Source of the DNA: Sphacelaria rigidula
Lineage: Eukaryota; Phaeophyceae; Sphacelariales
Direction of reading: 5' to 3'
DNA: 22,919 nucleotides
Assembly (NCBI GenBank): GCA_964200075.2
Contig: CAXNAA020000300.1
Span: forward strand, 1-22,919
This document shows, in pieces, positions 9,950 through 17,225 of this stretch. Made by a program: the position numbers and the translations under genes. The stretch's first letter is position 1. Each line of letters starts with the position of its first letter. Below the pieces are notes generated by a model. That model saw nothing but the letters and a program-made list of their open reading frames with translations, had not been told where the DNA came from and did no database searches.

Positions 9950-10295
9950 GACCATTACAGGAACCAAAGGAAACGTTTGTACGGTTTTTGTGCTGCGTAC
10001 CACCCATACAGCCGACCGCTTCCATTGCCTTTTCATCACGTCCCGCTACCGCTACCTTCAAGCCATCGAGTTGCAACGTCTCACCTGTCCCCAACCATCG
10101 CTGGTGTCATACGCCCCGAGTTTGACATCGCTGTTGTTGTACTCATCGATACGGCAACATCAGCGAGGTCCAACTCGGGTCATACACCAGCAGCCTTGGT
10201 TGGCGACACGTGAGACGTGAGAAACGTGGGGGAAACGACCAGCTATACGGGTGCTTTGCAGCACATGAATCGTACGAATGGCGAATGCAAGAATT
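9950..10295. repeat. Large imperfect palindrome (foldback), about 350 bp
   Basis: The left arm from about 9,975 (GTTTGTACGGTTTTTGTGCT) pairs with the right arm ending near 10,280 (inverted: ATTCGTACGATTCATGTGCT). Inner pairing is strong: CGTCTCACCTGTCCCCAACC against CGTCTCACGTGTCGCCAACC, then CTGGTGTCATACGCCCCGAG against CTGGTGTATGACCCGAG, around a centre near 10,145. The left arm carries about 40 extra bases. The arm recurs in direct orientation at about 10,320-10,470. No transposase frame is present. It may be a foldback transposon or an inverted duplication of local sequence. Confidence 0.7.
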
Positions 10296-10319
10296 GCTTA
10301 AATGGCTTCAGAGGTGGTG

Positions 10320-10470
10320 TTGTCACCTTCACACGATTTCTGTACTGCATACAACCCGCACAGCTGGCCGTTCCATCGCGTGTTCCACGTCTCACTACCG
10401 CTACCTTCATGCAAAGCCTCACCTGTTGCCAATACTCGCCGCTGTTGCTGTTGCTGTTGCTGTCGCTGGG
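10320..10470. repeat. Third copy of the palindrome arm, direct orientation
   Basis: It matches the left arm of the adjacent palindrome: CTGTACTGCATACAACCCGC here against GTGCTGCGTACCACCCATAC there, then an identical CTACCGCTACCTTCA and CTCACCTGT. On the minus strand all copies keep a stretch resembling a splice donor (CAG followed by GTGAG in two of them). It ends in a CTGTTG hexamer repeat. Confidence 0.65.
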
Positions 10471-10878
10471 CACCTCATTCGCCATGCTCACCTGTGGCAC
10501 CTTCGGCACCACGCTATCACGTAACCTTTCGAGGGCGCAAGCGCCTACGATAGTAGACGCATTGGCGTACGTTGTTCGGAAGGGGCGTGCGCGTTTGCCC
10601 CTGTTCGAGATGAGCGGGTGTGTGCGCGCACTCACATCGTCGACACGCGAACGCGCCCTCTTCTTCGTGCCGTGGTACTCATCATCAGCAGCGTCTTGTA
10701 CCCCGTTCACGGTGCGAGATTTTCGTAAGGCAGTGCTCCTCCTCACCCGGCGCTTGAAGCGCTCGAGCATCATAGCGCCTTCCACCGCCGCCTCCATCTC
10801 CTCGTACGCACAGAGTACGCCCCGTGTCTTGGCAGAAGAGTACATCGGCGTGTATGCGATGGTTCCGTTGCGGTTAGC
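10423..10878 (-). CDS. Candidate protein-coding exon, nuclear-type basic protein, function unknown
   Basis: This is the most gene-like frame in the window. It is open on the minus strand from just after a possible acceptor (CTTGGAAG, AG at 10,879-10,880), contains an ATG at 10,843-10,845, and reaches a strong donor (CAACAG followed by GTGAGG) at 10,422/10,423. From the ATG it encodes 141 residues before the donor: an acidic helix-like stretch at 15-24, basic clusters RFKRRVRR (29-36) and KKRARSR (61-67) that could be nuclear localisation signals, and a Ser-Asn repeat at about 128-135. Codons are strongly RNY-like with mostly G or C in third position. Unspliced, the frame would run to 10,243. 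No domain is recognised. The plus strand is also open here for 241 codons but has poorer codon texture. Confidence 0.42.
10441..10470. repeat. CTGTTG hexanucleotide repeat
   Basis: About four near-perfect copies of GCTGTT on the plus strand, read as alternating Ser-Asn codons (AGC AAC) in the minus-strand candidate exon. Confidence 0.85.
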
Positions 10879-10880
10879 CT

Positions 10881-11312
10881 TCCAAGATTATCTGTGTCGC
10901 AGTCGAGACATCCCGCAAATCGCCACAACAGAACGGCTGTGAAATTGACAATACTTGAAGAGCAAGCTGGGGTCACCCCCGGGGTTGAGCTCCGAGTTAA
11001 TCGTTTCATCTTGGACATCTCTTACCCTGGGGGCTCGAGATGATACCAAACAACCGCCCTTAGGCAAGTTCTTTTGGCGAACAAAAATTACACGAGGAAA
11101 AAACCCCGGGTCAAGTGGTTTTTCGCCCGAGGTATTTGTGTCACCATTTTCGAGGAAAATAAAAAGTAAACAAAAAACTACATTAATTCGGGACGAAAGA
11201 TCGACGATCCTAGACAAGAACCTATGTTTTTTGGTACCTCAGCATTTGTGTCTTGTGTCGCACACACACCACTCCTAAGTGCAACAGCTCACAGATGAAA
11301 CTCAAAGATTGA
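10881..11312. other. Unassigned sequence
   Basis: GC-rich, then A-rich sequence with small inverted repeats (for example AAAAACC and GGTTTTT near 11,098-11,128). No coding-like frame is recognised. Confidence 0.5.
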
Positions 11313-11450
11313 CGCTTTCCCCATGACCAAGCGCTGACGGCTGCAGGGCTGGCCGCGGCCAGCAATCTGAACACCATGGTGTCCGCGGTCAGCCGAACAC
11401 GGCGCATACTTGATTGCGTGGAAGCTCTCTCTAAAGAAACTGACGACTTT
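11313..11450 (+). CDS. Candidate small exon, function unknown
   Basis: The plus-strand frame opens after a TGA at 11,310-11,312 and reads as a probable helix-rich segment (HDQALTAAGLAAASNLNTMV, then SRTRRILDCVEALSKETDDF). It is followed directly by GTATGT at 11,451, a typical 5' splice donor. An ATG lies inside at 11,376. Codon use is coding-like up to this donor, whereas the remaining open frame to 11,624 is less so. The DNA includes two perfect palindromes. No family is recognised and no clear acceptor was found. Confidence 0.27.
11349..11382. repeat. Two adjacent perfect palindromes
   Basis: CTGGCCGCGGCCAG (11,349-11,362) and ACACCATGGTGT (11,371-11,382) are each fully self-complementary. 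A wider pair GCTGAC/GTCAGC flanks them at about 11,333 and 11,390. They lie within the candidate exon, so they may be coincidental. Confidence 0.8.
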
Positions 11451-11998
11451 GTATGTTGCAGCTGCTTGCTATCGAGAAGTACTACAAGAGCAAATCACAG
11501 CATCAATGCTACTGCTCCCTCACAGACTATCTGGATCACCACAAAAATAGTAGCAGTGTTCCTGTATCGTGCTACTCGTCAGCTGCACAACAAAGCACGA
11601 GCACTGTGTAGTACGTTACACTAGCAATAGTATTGGTGGTGTTCCTATAGCGAACCAACTACAATTTACTGTATGCACTATTGATGTAACCCATGATATT
11701 GCATTAGGGTCTAGCCCGTCCTACCCGTAGGACTTTGCGTCCTTTCACACGTCTACCTCAGTCCCCGCGTGCACACCTTGTACATTAATTTCCGCTGTAG
11801 TCGAAATGCCACAGTTTCCAAAAATAACACGCCATTTTCTGCCATATTTGACTGTTTTCTCCGCTCATGCCCCGCGGCGGTTGTGGACGGATGTCATTAC
11901 GTGATCGCACACGCAAGACGGGATTCATATTTGAAAACTCAACTGAATCCGCCTTTCCAAGACGATGCAACTCTCTGCGCCTCTTTTTGTTACTGTTA
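11451..11998. other. Unassigned sequence
   Basis: No recognised gene or repeat. Short overlapping frames on both strands lack coding-like codon use. Confidence 0.5.
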
Positions 11999-12304
11999 TA
12001 CAGGCTGGGCCGCCCAAGAAGCTCGCTTTTCTTCAGCCCGTTCTCACTCACGAGGTATCGTGAGTTGTGCCCACTGTGACACATCGTGGTAATCGGCAAA
12101 CCAGCGTACGTCTTCGTATCCATGTAGCACTGTGATCCGACAAGGTCTCATCAAACGAGATACCAAACTGTGATGAAGTGTGAAAGTGTAGAGAGTTGAG
12201 GGTACCATGTGCGGCGGAATCAGCCGAGAGAAAACGGCTGAGATTGGATTTTCGCGTACAGTCAGTTTTGTGCCGCGTGGTGCCGCACAAGCTGTGGCAC
12301 AATT

Positions 12305-12572
12305 CCCGAGCTCAATATTCGGTCGTTTTCGATGAAATTTCGACATGATGTACAGGAGGTACGTGCAAACATTCCTTCGTTTCTCCCGTTTTGTTTATTC
12401 TCTTCGTGAGTTTTGGCGACGGAACATTTCAGAACAGTTTTTTTCGGAACAAAATCGCCAATAACTCACGGAGAAAAACAAAAATAACATAGGAGGAAAG
12501 GTTCGGTATTCGCACATACGTCCTGTGCATCGTGTCAAAATTTAATCGAAAACAGCTTGAAATTGAACAGCA
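12305..12572. repeat. Foldback unit 1 inside the element
   Basis: This imperfect palindrome is centred near 12,437. The outer left arm TCGTTTTCGATGAAATTTCG pairs with the inverted right arm TGTTTTCGATTAAATTTTG. The inner left arm CGTGAGTTTTGGCGA pairs with the inverted CGTGAGTTATTGGCGA. The loop is GAACAG plus a T run. Arms are about 125 bases. Confidence 0.85.
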
Positions 12573-12639
12573 TAAATGCGTTTGAATTGTTCGTAACTTG
12601 TTCACCTCCATATACTGTAGTGACCGCTTGTCGACGGAA

Positions 12640-12938
12640 TGACGCATTTCCTGCGCTCAATTCTGGATCGTTTCCGATAAACTTTCGACACGATGTACAG
12701 GACGTATGTGCGAACACCTCACCTTATATCCCCTGTTTTTTGTTCTTCCTCCGTGAGTTATTGGCGAAGGAACATTTCAGAACAGTTTTTCGGAACAAAA
12801 TTGTCAGTAACTCACGGAGGAAAACAAAACAAAAACAGGGTATTGGGGATGGAAGATGGGGTGTTCCCACACATGTCCTAAACATCGTGTCAAAATTTCA
12901 TCGAAACCGATCCAAAATTGAGCGCAGTAAATGCGTTT
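12640..12938. repeat. Foldback unit 2 inside the element
   Basis: This is a better-preserved sister of unit 1, centred near 12,787. The left arm starts ACGCATTTCCTGCGCTCAAT and the inverted right arm starts ACGCATTTACTGCGCTCAAT. The inner arms CCTCCGTGAGTTATTGGC and inverted CCTCCGTGAGTTACTGAC surround a loop nearly identical to that of unit 1 (GGAACATTTCAGAACAG). The two units lie in the same order about 70 bases apart. Confidence 0.9.
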
Positions 12939-13007
12939 CAACAATCCTGGTGGCTCTTTGGGGTGCCCAGCCTGTACATGTGGTCAAAAGAAAAATGAGT
13001 CACTTCT

Positions 13008-13343
13008 TTGCGCTTACAAAAGGTTGGAAGATTTTTTTCTTCCAGGGCGATTTTTACTAGTTCGAAGAGGCCTGCTGGAACCATCATGCTTGAAAACAAA
13101 AATCAAAAACCTAACGGCTGGCAGTGCAGCCAAAATTCAAAATGCTACATGGAGCGTTTTGGACGCGATCGTCATGTGCCGTTTATTTGCAAGCGAAACA
13201 AAGCTTGCGCACCCCAGCCGTGCAAGACAATGCGCCAAAGAAATACAACAGCTGAAGCCTACTGCTGCGTGATACTTGTGCACCGTGCGACAAAAGGCGC
13301 GGGTCAATCGTATGCCGCAGGCTGCAGCAGTCCTCTCACGTGA
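13008..13343 (+). CDS. Candidate cysteine-rich exon fragment, function unknown
   Basis: A plus-strand frame just outside the right end of the 11,999-12,976 element. Its middle (about 13,085-13,240) has a regular cysteine pattern, C-x5-C-x14-C-x5-C-x4-C, beginning WQCSQNSKC, with many basic residues, which would suit a zinc-binding domain. The W-x-C-x5-C start recalls zinc-finger regions of some transposases (FLYWCH-like), but the expected later His residues are not seen, so no family is assigned. It has no convincing start and ends at TGA in the overlap with the next frame. A second frame (12,931-13,272) is open through the same DNA. Confidence 0.27.
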   Translation: MRLQKVGRFFSSRAIFTSSKRPAGTIMLENKNQKPNGWQCSQNSKCYMERFGRDRHVPFICKRNKACAPQPCKTMRQRNTTAEAYCCVILVHRATKGAGQSYAAGCSSPLT

Positions 13344-13812
13344 GAGGAAGAAAAATGATCAAGCAGTGGGAGCATACTTTTGCCACAAACCCTCAATCAG
13401 TTTCCACGGGCTTGGGCAGAAACATGGAGTGCAGTGCAGTGCAGCTGTTCGAAAAGTATGCTCAATGCAGAGGGAAGGGCATGACCAGTGTAGTCGTGAA
13501 AACAACCGCGTGCATCGACTCTATCGCACAGTGCATACGAAGCTAAGTCGCGGGCTCGAGTCGGTGGTCGATACACACCCGCAAGTGTCGTGTAAACGAA
13601 ACGACATTTGGCGGATGAACCATCACCCTGCCGAGACAATGTGCACCTCCCCAACCCAAATATCGACGTCTTCAATTGTACAGTGTACAGGGTACGCAAG
13701 GTGGCTGCGTAAGGAGGATATCAAGCTTGCCAAGCAAAGTGTAGTGCAAAACAAGTGTGCACGGATGAAACCTGAAATCCCCACCACGCGTGAACCACTG
13801 CGTTGTGTTTGA
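13312..13812 (+). CDS. Candidate ORF (166 aa), function unknown
   Basis: The frame starts at ATG in ATGCCGCAGGCTGC and is open for 166 codons with RNY-like codon use. Residues are polar and rich in Cys, His, Lys and Arg (RERKKNDQAVGAYFCHK near the start; ARWLRKEDIKLAKQS near the C-terminus). The same frame is open upstream to 12,931 except for a single TGA at 13,270-13,272, giving nearly 880 bases with one stop. The Cys-rich frame at 13,008-13,343 overlaps its start by 32 bases in another register, so a frameshift or small intron could join them. No domain is recognised. Confidence 0.37.
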   Translation: MPQAAAVLSRERKKNDQAVGAYFCHKPSISFHGLGQKHGVQCSAAVRKVCSMQREGHDQCSRENNRVHRLYRTVHTKLSRGLESVVDTHPQVSCKRNDIWRMNHHPAETMCTSPTQISTSSIVQCTGYARWLRKEDIKLAKQSVVQNKCARMKPEIPTTREPLRCV

Positions 13813-14219
13813 TTCTTGTTCATGCAGTCAGGTTGAACCAGATCAAGCCTAGGTCGAACACATCAAACAGAAACCACGTGTTGCGATGGGGGGAGGAAAT
13901 TCCAACAGACTGTGTACATTGCGCACGAATCAGGCTCGTCCCCGACGGCCTCGCGAGCGGCGACAGCGTACACGAACGCAACGCAGGGCCATCGACAGTC
14001 GTGGCTGCGTGGTTGATGGGACAGCAAGGTCCGGCCAAACAAGAGCGCACGAGAGACAAGGTAGACATAGACAACGGCGTACGTGCCGCACGGGCCTGAT
14101 TTTCAATTTCTTCGAGGTCCTCACCTTCGTTTGAACCTCCACAAAGATACGCACGTGATGTGCAAGCAGCAGGTCGTTACAGTCTACAGCAGAAGGAAGA
14201 GGACGCAAGTTGCTGGCTA
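13813..14219. other. Unassigned sequence
   Basis: No gene or repeat is recognised. Frames of about 80-105 codons exist on both strands over a GC-rich patch (13,930-14,100) but are mutually overlapping and uninformative. Confidence 0.5.
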
Positions 14220-14264
14220 TGTCAAGGTAGAGCTTGGACGGCAGTGTCAAAGTAGAGCTTGGAC
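14220..14264. repeat. 25-bp direct duplication
   Basis: TGTCAAGGTAGAGCTTGGAC at 14,220 recurs as TGTCAAAGTAGAGCTTGGAC at 14,245, a tandem copy with one mismatch. Confidence 0.9.
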
Positions 14265-14732
14265 TGGGAGAGTGTGCGGTCCTGGGTAACCACTAGTGGC
14301 TAGAAGCCAAGCCGCAAATGAGGCATGCTTGGCACACGCACGTTATTGACGTACGTAGCGCTGGATCATGATACATGTCAACAAATATTTTTGCACCCGT
14401 ATCCTAGATCTTTGACAGAGTTGTGTACTATCATCCTTGAGAACAGACCACGAGGCGATCGGACTAAAGGCACGACTGAACCCCTCTCGCTATAAAAAAA
14501 ATTAAGGCAATCGCCGCAGGAGGAAGGTGGAGAACTAAAGCAAACAAAAAAACAGCGTTGACCTTCCTCCTGTGACCGCGGCTGCTGCGCCCACATGATA
14601 TACCGAAGGGTGTAGATCGGCGTTCAGAATGGATAGGACGACAACACACACACATAGATGGACACGGACGCTTGGCAAAAGTGATGCAAAGGAAAAGCTT
14701 TCAGCAAGTAGGTGAGCAACAGTATGTTGTAG
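14265..14732. other. Unassigned sequence
   Basis: No gene is recognised. A short CA-dinucleotide run lies near 14,644. Confidence 0.5.
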
Positions 14733-14990
14733 TCGGCGAGTGATGCGTGTGCACCTTTCGACCCCCTGTATCATTTCGGTGCAAGTACTGTTGGGCTCAG
14801 CATTGCCAGGACGATGGTTATCCCGTATCACACCGTTACCATGCCCAGTATGGTTGCCGTCGGATTTTCAAACTATGGAAACCCGAATGCTATCGCGGCG
14901 CAATCGCTGGGAGCAAGCTTTGACAATGACATCTCAAGCGTTCTACAGCCAAGAACAGGCCCTACCCTCCCCCAAAACCGGCGGGCATGA
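14733..14990 (+). CDS. Candidate exon, function unknown
   Basis: The plus-strand frame is open from directly after a TAG that also forms an acceptor-like TATGTTGTAG. It runs 85 codons to a TGA at 14,988-14,990, with an internal ATG at 14,814. The translation reads as a natural protein: CAPFDPLYHFGASTVGLSIA, then MVIPYHTVTMPSMVAVGFSN, then NAIAAQSLGASFDNDISSVL. The small-residue and hydrophobic pattern could be a packed globular core, but I recognise no family. A competing frame (14,740-15,153) is longer but reads less like protein. No clear donor is present, so this may be a last exon or a decayed fragment. Confidence 0.33.
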   Translation, partial: SASDACAPFDPLYHFGASTVGLSIARTMVIPYHTVTMPSMVAVGFSNYGNPNAIAAQSLGASFDNDISSVLQPRTGPTLPQNRRA

Positions 14991-15575
14991 CAACTACATT
15001 GGATATATGAGGCACTATCGAAGCACAGCGTTGTTACAACCTGCGGTGAAACAGCCCAGGTTGGCGTCTAACGCGAATACCATGCTTCAACTCTACATGA
15101 GAGTTCCGAGCTGTGGAGCATGGCACCCTTCTGTTCTTTGTTCGGGGTATTGAGCGTTTGAGGGACAAAATTCGCACGATTTCTCAAAGCTCCCAGGCGT
15201 CGTTTTTGAACGATGTGCGCGGCGTAGCCCAGCTTCACCCTTAGACGACGAGCGTCGCCTCGGAACAGTTGTACAGGCTGACAGTCCCGAGACATCCGGG
15301 GGTTTAATGGTGGGGTCGTCTCTCCGCGGAGCATCGGAGGAACTCAGGGAATCAACCGTGTATGAGCCGTGCACGAGGCCCGAGTGGCGCGGGATGACCA
15401 TCCTGACCAATCACGGTCGTCAAAATGAGCACTTTTGTTCCAGTAGTGGTAAACAGCTGGTAGACACATTCGCCATCTACCCTCAAATCTAATTTTGATC
15501 ATGCCATATCAACCATGAATTACATAATCGAAAAGCAGGTGTTTGAGCATCTTCGGTACCCTGTGTGTGTCCGTT
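14991..15575. other. Unassigned sequence
   Basis: No gene or repeat is recognised. Short frames on both strands overlap. Confidence 0.5.
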
Positions 15576-15619
15576 TAGTACAGACTGGGCCAGCCTACAA
15601 GCGGATTCGTAGTTTGCAG

Positions 15620-15890
15620 GCGAATTCGCAATTTTTTTCTTGGAGTTGGAAAGTGAAATTTGGTATGGACAGTTTGCAGGGCATGAAAAACAGCTGTCTG
15701 TGAGGTTCCGAAGTTTCATTTTATTTTATTTTTCTCATGAGTTAAGGGCATTTTACCAAAACCTCGAAACTGATTACTGCCCTTAACTCATGAAAAACAA
15801 AAATCGGGAACTCACACACAGCTTTTTTTCATGCCCTGTTGATTGTCCATACCAAATTTCACTGTCCAACTCCATTTTTTTTTGCGAATT
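15620..15890. repeat. Foldback unit 3
   Basis: An imperfect palindrome centred near 15,756. The left arm includes GCGAATTCGCAA, GTGAAATTTGGTATGGACA, CAGGGCATGAAAAACAGCTG and CTCATGAGTTAAGGGCA. The right arm repeats these inverted with few changes. Arms are about 125 bases around a loop of roughly 25 bases. Confidence 0.92.
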
Positions 15891-16019
15891 TACATTAGAA
15901 AACCGGGCCGGCGAGAAGTCGGAACAGTATTTTGCAGGCCGGTTATCGGCCCACGTTTGGTGTTTGTGGGTAGAAACTTTGTGCGGGACCTGGCTAGGCC
16001 ATAATGAACCAGGAAAAAT

Positions 16020-16390
16020 GGGTGAGGTTAGTTTTTATCATCATTTTTCACTGATTGAGGGCGTTTTAGTATGATATTTTTTTTTCACGAGAAAGCCTGG
16101 ACCTCTCATGAAAAATTGAGAAAAATGGAGGCCCATTTTTTTTTTTCACGTAACGTACCTCTGTCGTTCTCCATGCCAAGTTTCAAATCACACTCCTAAA
16201 AGTTGAGATGAAAAATTGAGAGAAAGCCCAAGAGCAATGTTGATTTCTCCTCAAAACTCCCCCCAAAACCCGAAAAAAGATGAAAAAAACGAGAGAAACC
16301 CGAACAAGCCGGGTTTTTAAATTCAATATGCATTAGCGATTCTTTTCACCAAATTTCACAGCACAACTCTCAAAAACTGAGACGCGATAT
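16020..16390. repeat. Two degenerate partial copies of the foldback unit
   Basis: TGATTGAGGGCGTTTTAG (about 16,052) matches the core TGAGTTAAGGGCATTTTAC of unit 3, followed by CTCATGAAAAA and then CCATGCCAAGTTTCA (about 16,172), matching CCATACCAAATTTCAC. A further copy shows GATGAAAAA, ACGAGAG and CACCAAATTTCACAGCACAACTC (about 16,350). Only right-arm-like halves remain. Long T runs (16,077 and 16,137) break the arms. Confidence 0.65.
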
Positions 16391-16797
16391 CCAGATCTAG
16401 GTCATCTAATGCCTCTGCTCGTAATATACTGATTTTAGTATTGAAATTTATGTGCGCCATATCTCGAAATAGATTACGATTTAGGTGAAGGTGAAGGTAT
16501 CTATCGTCTTCCCGTGCTTCAGGGAAGATCCACCCCCAAAATTTTCATCATCCGCTTAATCGATCGTTCGGGGTGTCATATAGGTTCAAGTGTGGACGCT
16601 ATCTCCGCTAGGTATAGGAATTACCAGACATGGGATTGAAACAACGAGGAAAAATTGGCCCAGACTTTTGAGCAGATGGGCACCTTCCCCTTGATTAGAC
16701 TGTCAATACGATATGAGGATCACGACTCAACTCGTCTGTGTTGTTGAGATATTGCTTTGAGAGCTTGAATCCGTTTTTAGGCTGGCCCAGCGTCGTA

Positions 16798-16959
16798 CTA
16801 GCTCCACACCTCCATCTGGTGCAAAACGTCATGGCATAACACGCGAGCGGCGGCCACGAGTATCTCACGCACGTAGATGTAGACACGTAATTCGACGATG
16901 AGGCGACCGCCATCGCCGAGCAAATGCTTTACGGTAGTCAGGGTCGTTCGCGACGGTAG
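16798..16959 (-). CDS. Candidate exon fragment ending at a transposon border
   Basis: The minus-strand frame is open for about 53 codons with no ATG. The part after TTVK reads strongly like protein (HLLGDGGRLIVELRVYIYVR, then EILVAAARVLCHDVLHQMEV). Its stop codon TAG is the outermost TAG of the TAGTAC end of the 15,576-16,800 element, so the frame is cut at the insertion border. A possible donor (GAG followed by GTGTGG) lies just before it. No family is recognised. It may be an exon of a gene damaged by the insertion, or chance. Confidence 0.27.
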   Translation of the reverse strand, partial: LPSRTTLTTVKHLLGDGGRLIVELRVYIYVREILVAAARVLCHDVLHQMEVWS

Positions 16960-17225
16960 TCATGGTGCGATACCGAAACGCACGCTGCGTACACTCGCAT
17001 GTTCAACACTGTAAGATCCAGTACGCTGCAGACCGCACGTGCAGCCGCGGCACGATACACTACAGTCTGCACAGCAAAAAATGAGGCGTAATAATCAGTC
17101 GGTCGACAACCACACCACCGTCGGTATTTTGACTCTCTCAACCATGTGCCTCTTATGAACCCCCGGTCCCTTCCGCCGTAGGGTAGCCGTTTTGAGTTGT
17201 GACGAGGGAATGATTCTGGACCCAA
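16938..17225 (-). CDS. Weak candidate ORF (95 codons), function unknown
   Basis: An open minus-strand frame starting at TTG. The interior is basic and aromatic (GGRDRGFIRGTWLRESKYRR), followed by a more hydrophobic Ala/Val-rich part. It overlaps the frame at 16,798-16,959 by about 20 bases in a different register, so the two could be parts of one spliced or frameshifted gene. No domain is recognised. Confidence 0.2.
   Translation of the reverse strand: MGPESFPRHNSKRLPYGGRDRGFIRGTWLRESKYRRWCGCRPTDYYASFFAVQTVVYRAAAARAVCSVLDLTVLNMRVYAACVSVSHHDYRRERP

Larger units (their letters stand above)
11999..12976. mobile_element. Non-autonomous Tc1/mariner-like element carrying two tandem palindromes
   Basis: The ends are inverted copies of TACAGGCTGGGC (11,999-12,010 and, inverted, 12,965-12,976), and 20 of 24 end bases match. 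If the outer TA is the target duplication, the element is 12,001-12,974 and begins CAGG. TA target sites and CAG-starting ends are typical of the Tc1/mariner class. The interior holds a small hairpin at 12,046-12,065 (ACTCACGA with TCGTGAGT), another at 12,221-12,240, and two foldback units of about 260-300 bp. I see no transposase frame or catalytic motif. It shares end sequence with the element at 15,576-16,800. Confidence 0.6.
15576..16800. mobile_element. Non-autonomous Tc1/mariner-like element, about 1.2 kb
   Basis: The ends are strong inverted repeats. The left end is TAGTAC, AGA, CTGGGCCAGCCTA, then CGGATTC (15,576-15,608). The right end, inverted, is TAGTAC, GACG, CTGGGCCAGCCTA, then CGGATTC (16,767-16,800). 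They differ by one indel and a few bases. TA dinucleotides border both ends, as expected for Tc1/mariner insertions, although the repeated TAGTA leaves the exact border open. The interior is a palindrome (15,620-15,890) followed by degenerate relatives. No transposase is visible. The end motif TACAGRCTGGGC is shared with the element at 11,999-12,976, so both belong to one family. Confidence 0.72.

Noticed and set aside
10217-10942. 241-codon plus-strand ORF
   Set aside because: It covers a repeat arm and a CTGTTG microsatellite that reads as Leu. The antisense frame has clearly better RNY codon texture and splice-like ends, so this is probably its shadow.
15271-15292. GTACAGGCTG resembling the transposon end motif
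   Set aside because: The match stops after TACAGGCTG and does not continue into GGC. There is no inverted partner nearby.
16296-16317. Hairpin AAACCCG/CGGGTTT followed by T, resembling a bacterial terminator
   Set aside because: The context is eukaryotic repeat DNA with many T runs, and no gene ends here.
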